A program made the translations under genes and the position numbers. Positions 35,912 to 44,743 of a stretch of DNA of 64,000 bases are shown here, piece by piece. The notes below the pieces were generated by a model. The model searched no databases. It saw only the letters and a program-made list of their open reading frames with translations, and was not told where the DNA came from. This DNA comes from Mucilaginibacter defluvii (lineage in GTDB: Bacteria > Bacteroidota > Bacteroidia > Sphingobacteriales > Sphingobacteriaceae): positions 992,001-1,056,000 of the forward strand of contig NZ_BAABJI010000002.1 in assembly GCF_039543225.1 (NCBI RefSeq). The letters are read 5' to 3'. Each line of letters starts with the position of its first letter. Position 1 is the stretch's first letter.

Positions 35912-35927
35912 TTTACCATATGGTAAG
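35912..35927 (+). promoter_or_regulatory. Palindrome, candidate Crp/Fnr-type operator (copy 3)
   Basis: TTACCATATGGTAA (35913-35926) is a perfect palindrome between the Crp/Fnr gene and the SDR gene, 54 bp upstream of the SDR start. It is the third copy of the element. Confidence 0.55.
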
Positions 35928-35980
35928 CAGTTTTGGCGGCCAAATCCCAAGATTTGTAAAAATGTCTAACTTGTAAAAAA

Positions 35981-36844
35981 ATGAGTAATAAAGTCGTACT
36001 GATCACCGGAACCAACAGCGGTTTCGGCTGGCTGACCGCGAAAAGCGTTGCCGCACTGGGGCATAAGGTATATGCCACCATGAGAGATACAACGGGCAAG
36101 AACGCCGAGAAGGCCCGTGAGCTGTCAGGCGTAGAGAACGTCACCGTGGTAGACCTAGAGGTAACTGATGAAGCCAGTGTGAAGAAAGCCTTCGAAAGCG
36201 TAATCGCTGCGGAAGGAAAGGTCGATGTACTGGTCAATAATGCGGGCGCAAGCATGTTCGGCGTCGGCGAGACCTCCACGGCTGCCGATCTGCAGCGTAT
36301 GCTGGACATCAACGTGGTCGGCCCCTGGCGGCTGATGAAACTGGCTTTACCCGGAATGCGTGAGCGGTCCGAAGGGCTGATCATCAACGTGACCAGCGGT
36401 TTCGGCAGGGTAAGCTTCCCGTTCTTTACCATGTACTGCGCTTCTAAGTTCGCCCTGGAAGGCCTGAGCGAAGGACTTTTTTACGAACTCAGACCCTTAG
36501 GCGTGGATGCTGTCATCGTTGAACCGGGCGGCTTTCCGACGGAAATGGGCACCAAAACACAGACCGGCGCGGACACCGCGGCGGGTGATGGGTATAAAGC
36601 GCTGGAAGAATATCCGAGCAAGATATTCGGTGCTATCGGCCAGCTTTTCGAAACCCATAAACCGGACCCGCAGTACATCGCCGATGCGGTGGTAAAACTT
36701 ATCGGCATGCCGAAGGGCGAAAGGCCGGTGAGGACTGTCGTCGACCCGACGACCGGGCAGTTCATCAGTGCCATCAACGAAGCCACACAGGCGGAATTTG
36801 ACAAGACCATGGAAGCTTACGGGCTTAAAGAGCTGTTAGCCTGA
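35981..36844 (+). CDS. Short-chain dehydrogenase/reductase
   Basis: This 287-aa SDR has the cofactor motif TGTNSGFGW, VNNAGASMFGV, the catalytic region INVTSGFGR, YCASKFAL, and VEPGGFPTEM. The C-terminal extension of about 40 residues resembles other Bacteroidota SDRs of this type. It is probably controlled by the adjacent Crp/Fnr protein through the palindrome at 35912-35927. The substrate is unknown. Confidence 0.93.
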   Translation: MSNKVVLITGTNSGFGWLTAKSVAALGHKVYATMRDTTGKNAEKARELSGVENVTVVDLEVTDEASVKKAFESVIAAEGKVDVLVNNAGASMFGVGETSTAADLQRMLDINVVGPWRLMKLALPGMRERSEGLIINVTSGFGRVSFPFFTMYCASKFALEGLSEGLFYELRPLGVDAVIVEPGGFPTEMGTKTQTGADTAAGDGYKALEEYPSKIFGAIGQLFETHKPDPQYIADAVVKLIGMPKGERPVRTVVDPTTGQFISAINEATQAEFDKTMEAYGLKELLA

Positions 36845-36880
36845 TCCAGGTCATCGCCTTATATCTTATTCCGTACTGAT

Positions 36881-36920
36881 CTGCAACCCGGTGTCGCTTT
36901 GGCACCGGGTTGCAGGTTTT
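36881..36920 (+). terminator. Rho-independent-type terminator after the SDR gene
   Basis: CTGCAACCCGGTG (36881-36893) pairs perfectly with CACCGGGTTGCAG (36903-36915), followed by GTTTTC. The 13-bp stem lies 37 bp after the stop. Confidence 0.75.
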
Positions 36921-36961
36921 CGGCATACCCTTGACGACTTTTGTATCAAACACTGCATAAT

Positions 36962-38132
36962 ATGAACGACAGGAAGAACGTCATCAAAATTTATGAATCT
37001 GCGCTGGTTTATCTCGGCAGCTACTATAAATCGTTCTCCGAACTCAACTTCAGTTATGGTCTGTCGATCTGCAGGCGGCTGGCGGAAGAATGCCTCAAGA
37101 TTGCTAAAGATGAGCAGCTTGGCGGCTATGAGCTCGGCAATGCGCTGCTCGCCTCCCTTTTCCGTTTCGCAGGCGTGACCAAAATCATGGTGCGCGAAGA
37201 CACACCGTTTCGGCTGCTTGCCGATTTCGCGCAGCAGGCCGGTTACCCCCAGCAAGAGCAAGCGGTCGTTCGCGGAATGATCGACCGCCACATCCGCGCT
37301 GAAGCACCCGCGAACCTCGTTGAAAAGGTGGTCTGGGATGCCCTTGATTACCGCCTTGGCATGGACGACATGTTCATGCATATCCAGTATCTCCAAGAGG
37401 AAATGAACCGGCTGAATACCGAGCATTTCGATAAACTGGTCATTCTGGAAAAAGTACGCGACGAGTTTTCCGGTGAGCATTGTTTACCGACTATGCCAAA
37501 CGGCATTACGCGGAGGATATGGCCAGGAACCAGAACAAGGTCCTTAAGCGGTACAGCGGCTGTGGCAACATCCGCCACCGGCAAACATGGCGCTGCGGTC
37601 ATGCCGGACAAGGAGACCGAGGACATGTTCAAGATTGCTTTCCGGAATTACGTCAAACTGGTCGATGTGGCAGATTCCAAGGCGGGATTGCTGATCCACT
37701 CAACTCTATTATTATTTCCGTCGTGATCGGCTTTACAATGAGCCGCACGGAAAAGTACCCGATGCTGATCGTGCCGATCTTCCTGATCCTCGGTGTCGCC
37801 TTCGTTACGATCCTGCTGAGCATTCTTGCGAGCCGGCCGCAACGAAATTCCTATAGCCAGAACAAGGACTCGCAGAGCTACCAGACCTTTTTCTTCGGAA
37901 GTTTCGATCTGGTAGGCTTTGAATTCCGGGATGCCGATTTCAATACCTATTCGGCACAGCTCGACAGCCTGTTGAAAGGCGGAAAGCAGCAGGTCTATAA
38001 CGAGATCTATAAAGAGGTGTTCAATGTGCGTAAGGTGCTGAATAAAAATTCACGTATCTGTCCTATGCCTATATGGCCTTTATCGGTGGGCTTGCCGTTT
38101 CCATCATCGCCTTCTTTATCGCCACCAGATGA
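36962..38132 (+). pseudogene. Frameshifted HD-domain + Pycsar-effector-like (PycTM) membrane protein
   Basis: Reading across frames gives one protein of about 390 aa. The N-terminal ~175 residues resemble an HD hydrolase in layout (LLASLFRFAGVTKIMVRED), but the metal HD of the usual LFHDAG is replaced by LFRFAG. The C-terminal half is the membrane effector domain: EDMFKIAFRNYVKLVDVADS, NSIIISVVIGFTMS, VPIFLILGVAFVTILLS, a soluble FFFGSFDLVGFEFRD, and a last helix FIGGLAVSIIAFFIA. Shifts occur near 37485, 37565, 37700 and 38045. No nucleotide cyclase gene is nearby. Confidence 0.75.
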
Positions 38133-38153
38133 TTTATAATTAATTACAGGATA

Positions 38154-39023
38154 TGCAAAGCAATAAAATAGTCGTCTGCGGAGCCACGGGAAACCAGTGG
38201 GGCGCGGTAGCGGCTGCTGGTCGGTCACCGCCCTGACCAGGGATCCGGATACTGATGCGGCTGAGGCGCTTGCCGCTTCGGGTGCCGAAGTGGTACAGGC
38301 CGATCTCTCGGATATGGCATCACTCCGGAATGCCTGCGATGGCGTTTTCGCGGTCACCCAGCCCCGGTCGTATGAGCGCGGGGGTCTTTGACACCGGCGC
38401 GGAGATGAGACAAGGCAAGAACATCGTCTGGGCTTGTCTGGAGGCCGGTGTTCCCCATGTCGTTTACAGCCCGTTATCAACTTGACGGGCAGCCCCTCGG
38501 GCGTTCCCTGGATCGACAGCAAACTGGTTTTGAAAGAGCTGTTCAGGAAATACCTGCCGGGCACGATGATCATCCTGCCGGCATTATACATGGAGCATAT
38601 CGGTTCGCAACTGCTCAAGGTCAGCGGCAAGGTGATCAAGGGACGCTTCGGCGCTGACGCGCGGGTACCCTATATCGCGCTGCAGGACATCGGGATCTCT
38701 GCAGCCTGGCTCTTCGATGCGCCGGACACTTATAAGGGCACCAAACAGGTGTTGGCCGGTGATCTGGTCACCGGAAACGAACTGGCTGCGATGCTGTCCG
38801 GGCTGGCCGGCGACCGGCACTTTTCCTATCAGGCACAATTCGGTCTGGTCTCCGCATCTTCTGGCCGCGGTTCTTTGCGATGCGCCGGTTTCTCGAAGCG
38901 CAGGGAAGATGGCTTTTTGCGGAAAATGTTTCCGGTACGGGCTATCCGAAACTACCGGCAGAACCGCCCGGGATCAAAGAATATCTGGGAAAAGCAGCAT
39001 GCAGGCTTTTAGGGCCTGCATGA
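38154..39023 (+). pseudogene. Broken NmrA-like NAD(P)-binding protein
   Basis: The gene starts [15 protein letters not shown] (Rossmann motif). It continues in other frames with [54 protein letters not shown]-like sequence (SQLLKVSGKVIKGRFGADA), and ends PGIKEYLGKAACRLLGPA. At least four frame changes are needed (about 38205, 38385, 38480 and 38835). A functional NmrA-like regulator or reductase would be about 290 aa. It starts 22 bp after the broken HD/PycTM gene. Confidence 0.75.
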
Positions 39024-39085
39024 TACCGCGAATATATTTTACATGTTGCCTGGTAGCCTGAGTGAAGGTGTGTGATCTGCCGTAA

Positions 39086-39892
39086 TCAGCTACCCAGGAT
39101 CTGCTGGCGGATCTCCTTACGGGATGCCTCGGCCCCGATCTCCAGCCGGCGTTCATAAGCCGCTTTGGCATCCGGTGTGGCCAGGTAAGTAATCTGGTCT
39201 TTATCGTCTGTGGCCGCCTCATAAACGACCTCGGCAATCTTTTCGGGTGGTACGCCCTGCGACAGCATACTTTCCGATGCCGCGAATAATTTATCTTCCA
39301 GTTCCTTGTAGGCCGGATGACTGCTCTTGTCAAGTGAACGGCTCAGGAAATCCGTGAGCACCGCACCGGGCGCGACCGTCTTGATCCGGATATTATGAAG
39401 GCCCAGTTCGAAGGACATGCTTTCCGACCAGCCCTGTACGCCGAATTTGGCGGCGTGGTAAATGGAATACAGCGGAAAGGCCAGCAATCCGCCCATTGAG
39501 GTCGTGCTGATGAACACGCCGCTCTTCCTTTCCCGGAAATGCGGGATGAAAGCCTGGGTGACCCGGATCACGCCCATCAGATTGGTGTTCAGCTGTCGCA
39601 TGATCTGCTCGTCGCTCAACGACTCCAGCACGCCGATCAAGCCGTAACCGGCATTATTGAATACCACGTCGACGGGATGCAGGGCAATGGCTTGCGCGAC
39701 CGTGCTTTTGATCTGCCCGGGATCGGTCACATCAAGGGGCAGCAGCGTTACGTTCTCGAGTAAGGACAACTCCTTGTCTTTACCGGGGTCACGCATCGTC
39801 GCGATCACGCGCCAGCCTTTTTGCTGAAAGAATCTGGCAGTCGCCTGGCCCATGCCGGTCGAGGCGCCTGTAATGAATATGGTCTTTTTCAT
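39086..39892 (-). CDS. Short-chain dehydrogenase/reductase
   Basis: From the ATG at 39892 (268 aa) this SDR shows FITGASTGMGQ, FNNAGYGLIGV, ISTTSMGG, YHAAKFGVQGW and VAPGAVLTDF. The upstream frame to 39961 is not needed and overlaps the next gene. It is coupled to, or closely follows, the alpha/beta hydrolase gene whose stop is at 39958, with a 65-bp gap. The substrate is unknown. Confidence 0.92.
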   Translation of the reverse strand: MKKTIFITGASTGMGQATARFFQQKGWRVIATMRDPGKDKELSLLENVTLLPLDVTDPGQIKSTVAQAIALHPVDVVFNNAGYGLIGVLESLSDEQIMRQLNTNLMGVIRVTQAFIPHFRERKSGVFISTTSMGGLLAFPLYSIYHAAKFGVQGWSESMSFELGLHNIRIKTVAPGAVLTDFLSRSLDKSSHPAYKELEDKLFAASESMLSQGVPPEKIAEVVYEAATDDKDQITYLATPDAKAAYERRLEIGAEASRKEIRQQILGS

Positions 39893-39957
39893 GGTAGTGT
39901 GGTTTTTATGTTCTGTAACTGTTTGTCTGGTCATTAGGTTTCGGTATTCGTCAGTTG

Positions 39958-40941
39958 TCACAGCGAACGGATCACCCGGAAGCGGTCGGCAAGCGCACGT
40001 TCTGTGATCGCTGAGGGAACGTTGTCATAACCGTGGGGCACGCCACGATGCAGGTGAAATTCAACAGGCACGCCGGCTTTCGAAAGGTCCAGGGCATATG
40101 CGATGGACTCATTCCTGAAGATATCCAGTTCACCGGTCTCGATATAGGCAGGTGCCAGCCCGGCAAAGTCTGTTAAGCGTGCCGGCGCTTCAACGGGCAA
40201 AACGTGTGCTGTGCCGACCCGGTCGCCCAGAAGGGCGCTCCAGCCTGTATAATTGTCTTCATGGGTGAAGGTCAGGTAGGGCTGCACAGCCGCGTCATTT
40301 TCCGTATCGGTGTTCCGGTCGTCCAGCATCGGGTAGATCAGCAGTTGCATGGCGACCTTTAATTTTTTTTCTCTGGCCAGGATCGCCGCGCCGGCGGCCA
40401 GTCCGCCGCCGGCGCTGTGGCCCATCAGAGCGATACGCGCTGCATCGATACCGAATTTAGCCGCGTTTTGGATCAGCCATTGAAGTCCCGAACAGAGGTC
40501 GCCGGCAAGCGTCGTTCCCCTCGCTTCGTCAGGTGCTTTACGGTATTCCACCGCGAGGAATGGCACACCCGTACCGCTGACATGCTGTGCGATAAGAGAG
40601 TGGAAGAGACTGACGCTGCCCATGATCATTGCGCCGCCGTGTGCGTAAATGATAGCCGAGCACGGCTGTATTCCGTCTTTATAGAAGTAGTGACGGGTAA
40701 GCGGGGTGCCGTCTTCCGCGGCGGTAGTAAAGGTTTCGGTTCTGATATCCGGATATTGCGGTGCCTGTCCGGCCAGCGCTTCCATGGCCTTGTTACCAGC
40801 TTTTCGCATCGCCTGCCAGTCGCCGGGCGCAGTGCCGAAGGCCGATGTACCGCCGGTTCGGGCAAATACATCCTTGTATCCCGGGTCCGGGCGGTAAGCT
40901 GAGCTGCCCGAAGGCGGATTGTTCTCGTTCTGTGATTGCAT
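39958..40941 (-). CDS. HSL-type alpha/beta hydrolase (esterase)
   Basis: From the ATG at 40941 (327 aa) this is a hormone-sensitive-lipase-family esterase. The HGGAM oxyanion motif is in IIYAHGGAMIMG, the nucleophile in LMGHSAGGGLA, and Asp/His in ETGELDIFRNE and RGVPHGYDN. No signal peptide is seen. It is the last clear gene of the G+C-rich block before composition drops near 41.1 kb. Confidence 0.9.
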   Translation of the reverse strand: MQSQNENNPPSGSSAYRPDPGYKDVFARTGGTSAFGTAPGDWQAMRKAGNKAMEALAGQAPQYPDIRTETFTTAAEDGTPLTRHYFYKDGIQPCSAIIYAHGGAMIMGSVSLFHSLIAQHVSGTGVPFLAVEYRKAPDEARGTTLAGDLCSGLQWLIQNAAKFGIDAARIALMGHSAGGGLAAGAAILAREKKLKVAMQLLIYPMLDDRNTDTENDAAVQPYLTFTHEDNYTGWSALLGDRVGTAHVLPVEAPARLTDFAGLAPAYIETGELDIFRNESIAYALDLSKAGVPVEFHLHRGVPHGYDNVPSAITERALADRFRVIRSL

Positions 40942-41615
40942 TCGTCCTGTACTGAGGTACTCCTCACAAATATACCGGCCAGCGCCCGGCGGCAGATTAG
41001 CCGAACTGCTGATTTTTGTAGCCGGATCAGCAGTAACTATTGCGTCCAATTAGAATCTGCCGCGTAGTGTGGCAAGTATCCCCATTCCTTTGTGAGCTAT
41101 GTTGCTCAAACGTTTCGAAGATGCGCTCCTTTCTGTTGAGCCATCAGGTTAGGACTTCGCGCCACTTGGGAAAATTCTGATTTGGGGGATTGATTTTTTG
41201 CGTGTAAATATACTTTAATGATGAGTGATAGCTTGTGGATGTGGTTAGTTGCTCTAACGACGTTAGCGAACTCACAGTATTAAGCACTAAATCTGCAAAA
41301 GTGATACCACCCAAAGCTACATTTTATTTTCGAAGTAATTTTCACAGCGGTTGCGGGTTGCGAGTAAATTGGATGCCCGATTTATAGCTGCTGCTATCGA
41401 TGCCTTGAGCAGCAGTGTGGTGACCACTATTACGTCTAAGCTCAATTCAAATTATAAAATAGCTATCAATTGCCTCGATGCACTGCGGCTAGAAATCCTA
41501 CTTTTAATTGGCCCGATTGTAGAAGAGACTAAATCTGCGGTCTATAGGTTTATGGTTTTTTTTTTAATTTTATTATTTAAAGCATCCTTCGTAAAACGTC
41601 AGTTGTATCCTTCAT
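40942..41615. other. Non-coding junction between the accessory block and the fructan locus
   Basis: About 670 bp holds no gene I can support. A 116-aa plus-strand frame at 41351-41701 has no recognisable motif and runs into the next gene. Composition changes within this stretch from G+C-rich to moderate. No integrase, tRNA or direct repeat was seen by eye. Confidence 0.5.
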
Positions 41616-44390
41616 ATGTCTCACATCAAAAGTCTTTTCCGCGTATTAAATTTATTAGGGGCGTTTATGATGGTGACATTGATGGAAAGTTGCAATCATA
41701 AAAAAGAGCTTGCTACTTACAAAATTGGGTTTTCGCAATGCGTAGGTTCAGACCTTTGGCGAAAGACGATGCTCGAGGAGGTGAAAATCGAGCTATCGTT
41801 ACACCCCGGCACCAAATTTATTTATACCGACGCTCAAAATAGCAGCAGCAGGCAAATCGCACAGGTAAAAAAGATGCTGAAGCAGGGCATCGACATATTG
41901 ATTATATCGCCTAATGAAGCTCAGCCGCTTACCGAAATTGTGGAAGAGGTTTATAATAAAGGCATCCCTGTTATTATTATTGACCGCAAAACTGCATCAA
42001 CACTTTACACCGCCTATGTTGGGGCCGATAACTATCAGTTGGGCAAAATGGCCGGTGAGTATTTAGGATCTACCTTAAAAGGAAAAACATCGGTTTTAGA
42101 GGTAATGGGCCTGCCCGGCTCATCGCCTGCTATTGAACGCGACAGGGGTTTCAGGGATGGATTGAAGCAATTTCCGGATGTACGTATTGCAACCAAGGTT
42201 TATGGCGACTGGCTAAAACCAAACACGCGCCGGCAACTGGCACGCATCAAGAACGAACTACCAAAAATTGACGCCGTATTTGCTCATAATGATGTTATGG
42301 CGTCAGGCGTAAGCGAATCGTTTAAAGCATTACATCAACCATTAAAGGCACGCATTGTAGGAGTTGATGCGCTGCCGGGGCAAGGTGGCGGTTTACAAAT
42401 GATTGCGAACAAAGTTATTGATGCCAGTGTGCTTTACCCTACCGGTGGTAAGGAAGCCATAGCTACCGCCTTTAAAATATTAAACAATGAACCCTTCGCG
42501 CGCGAGAACATCCTTAAATCATTAGTGATCGACTCGGCCAACGTACAGCTCATGAACCTGCAATGGGATAAAGTACAAAATCAGCAAAAGGATATTGAGC
42601 GTCAGCAAACGCTGATAGCCGAACAGCAGAACATCTACAACAACCAGCAGATAGTACTCGATGTCATCGTAATTGCGCTGGTGTTAACCGTTATTTCGGG
42701 TGGGCTTGCGTTTTATTCGCTGAATGAAAACCGGAAGATCAACAAAAGCCTTAACGCCAAGAATGAGGAGATACTTTTACAGCGAAATCAATTGCTTGAA
42801 ATGTCGGCCAAGGCTGAGGTGGCTACCGAGGCTAAGCTAAACTTTTTTACCAATGTATCGCACGAGTTTCGTACGCCGCTAACGCTGATACTATCGCCCT
42901 TGCAGGATATGATGAACAACCAGAAACTGATGGCGATGGAAGGCAAAAGCATGCGCCTGATACACCAGAACAGTCACCGCCTGCTGCGCATGGTAAACCA
43001 GATAATTGATTACCGTAAGATAGAATACGATAAACAATCCATCAAAACCGCGGAGGGTAACCTTGTAGCTTTTGTGCGCGATGTGGTTGATAACTTTAGG
43101 ATGCATGCGCAGAAGCAGCATATATCGCTCACCATATCATCGGCAGAAAGTGATATAAAATGCTGGTTTGATGCCGCCATGCTCGAAAAGGTGTTTTTTA
43201 ACCTGCTGGCTAACGCCATAAAGTTTACCTGCGAAAAGGGACGCATCAAGGTTAAGATAACCCGGCTGGCTGACCATGTTGAGGTTGATGTACAGGATAC
43301 CGGCGTGGGCATGAGCACCGAGGAATTAAAGCTCGTATTCGATCATTTTTATCAAAGTGATCACATGCCACTGAATGGCTCGGGTATTGGCCTTTCGTTG
43401 TCAAAAGAAATAGTAGCCCTGCATCATGGCCACATTAACGTAACCAGCGAAAAATGGCATGGCAGTACCTTTACCGTAAGTCTGCCCTTGGGCAACGCTC
43501 ATTTAAACGACGAGGAACGATCTGTACTGCCGGGCAACTGGGCTGGCATGGAAATACGCTCGGCCATTTATAACGCTGATATTAAGGAGCCGGTTAAGGT
43601 TATGGATAAAAGTCCATTTGAGGAGCCTAAACAGCACTCAATACTTATAGTTGAAGACAATGCCGAACTACTGGATTACCTGGCCGATAAGTTTTCGGTA
43701 AGCTATGAGGTGTTCACAGCCACCAGCGGCACCGATGCCATAACCAAGGCTTATGAGCTGGTGCCCGATCTGATACTTTCTGACGTGGTTTTACCTGAAA
43801 TATCGGGCAAAACGTTGTGCGAGAAATTGAAATCGGATGTGCGTACATCGCATATACCTATCATACTGTTAACAGCGCAGGGCAGCATGGAGCAGCAAAT
43901 ATCGGGCATTAACGCCATGGCCGATTTGTATATTACCAAACCATTTAATATGGAGTATTTACAGGCCAGCGTGAACAACCTGCTGTATAACCGCCGCCTG
44001 CTTAAGGACAGGTTTACCAGCGACATTACCCCGCTTGAACGAGCATCAGGTTCAAGGCAGATAGATAAGAAATTCCTGAATGACTTTGCCGGTATTGTGG
44101 AGCAAAACCTGGCTAACGATCAGTTTAGTGTTGATGATATATGTAAGGTGATAGGCGTATCGCGCATACAATTATATCGTAAGGTAAAGGCCCTGCTGGG
44201 TTGCAGCATTACCGATTATATTTTAAACCGTCGACTGAAAAAAGCCACCTACCTGCTGCTTAACGAGGACATGACCATTGCAGAAATTACCTACGCCGTA
44301 GGCTTTTCAAACCCTAACTACTTCGCTACCGTTTTTAAAGGCAAATACAATTGTACTCCCAGCGAGTATAAGCGAAAAACGCAGGTTTAA
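41616..44390 (+). CDS. Hybrid two-component system (HTCS) with periplasmic sugar-binding sensor
   Basis: This 924-aa protein has five parts. A periplasmic sugar-binding domain (Peripla_BP_4-like, residues ~34-325) contains IDILIISPNEAQPLTEIV and DAVFAHNDVMASGV. One membrane helix follows (~347-369). The kinase has H416 in NVSHEFRTPLT and ATPase boxes LLANAIKFT and GSGIGLSLS. The receiver has D723 in LILSDVVLPE and K775. The C-terminal AraC HTH ends at 924. The architecture matches the Bacteroides fructan sensor BT1754, so fructose or a fructo-oligosaccharide is the likely signal. It precedes its target genes. Confidence 0.95.
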   Translation: MSHIKSLFRVLNLLGAFMMVTLMESCNHKKELATYKIGFSQCVGSDLWRKTMLEEVKIELSLHPGTKFIYTDAQNSSSRQIAQVKKMLKQGIDILIISPNEAQPLTEIVEEVYNKGIPVIIIDRKTASTLYTAYVGADNYQLGKMAGEYLGSTLKGKTSVLEVMGLPGSSPAIERDRGFRDGLKQFPDVRIATKVYGDWLKPNTRRQLARIKNELPKIDAVFAHNDVMASGVSESFKALHQPLKARIVGVDALPGQGGGLQMIANKVIDASVLYPTGGKEAIATAFKILNNEPFARENILKSLVIDSANVQLMNLQWDKVQNQQKDIERQQTLIAEQQNIYNNQQIVLDVIVIALVLTVISGGLAFYSLNENRKINKSLNAKNEEILLQRNQLLEMSAKAEVATEAKLNFFTNVSHEFRTPLTLILSPLQDMMNNQKLMAMEGKSMRLIHQNSHRLLRMVNQIIDYRKIEYDKQSIKTAEGNLVAFVRDVVDNFRMHAQKQHISLTISSAESDIKCWFDAAMLEKVFFNLLANAIKFTCEKGRIKVKITRLADHVEVDVQDTGVGMSTEELKLVFDHFYQSDHMPLNGSGIGLSLSKEIVALHHGHINVTSEKWHGSTFTVSLPLGNAHLNDEERSVLPGNWAGMEIRSAIYNADIKEPVKVMDKSPFEEPKQHSILIVEDNAELLDYLADKFSVSYEVFTATSGTDAITKAYELVPDLILSDVVLPEISGKTLCEKLKSDVRTSHIPIILLTAQGSMEQQISGINAMADLYITKPFNMEYLQASVNNLLYNRRLLKDRFTSDITPLERASGSRQIDKKFLNDFAGIVEQNLANDQFSVDDICKVIGVSRIQLYRKVKALLGCSITDYILNRRLKKATYLLLNEDMTIAEITYAVGFSNPNYFATVFKGKYNCTPSEYKRKTQV

Positions 44391-44414
44391 CACCTACCAT
44401 AATAAAACTTATTT

Positions 44415-44440
44415 AAGGCCGGTTCATCCGGCCTTTCTTG
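44415..44440 (+). terminator. Terminator after the HTCS gene
   Basis: AAGGCCGG (44415-44422) pairs with CCGGCCTT (44428-44435) across TTCAT and is followed by TCTTGTTTTG. It lies 25 bp after the stop. Confidence 0.8.
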
Positions 44441-44743
44441 TTTTGCACATCTACTTAAATCTATCCTACTATTACCATCGCCCTAAAAATAACAACAATT
44501 AGTAATTACGCATACTTAATGGTGTACCAAACACACCTGCCCCGCTATGTAACAAAGCCAAACATACGCGGTAACAAAAACTAAGATCGGTTTAAATAAA
44601 CAGCTGCATCATAATAGTATAATACTAATAATCAACATATTATCAAATGTTATAAAATTGATACCTTTTGATATATAAACAATACCCGCACAGGTGCCCA
44701 TCGCCATAATTTGCGGCAATAACCAATACATAAATCTTTACTT
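44441..44743 (+). promoter_or_regulatory. Promoter region of the fructan utilization operon
   Basis: A 300-bp A+T-rich non-coding stretch lies between the HTCS terminator and the first transporter gene. It must carry the HTCS binding site and promoter. I could not find an exact Bacteroidota -33/-7 pair; ATAATTTGC near 44706-44715 resembles a -7 box. Confidence 0.5.

Noticed and set aside
41351..41701. 116-aa plus-strand open frame before the HTCS
   Set aside because: It overlaps the HTCS start in another frame and has no recognisable features.
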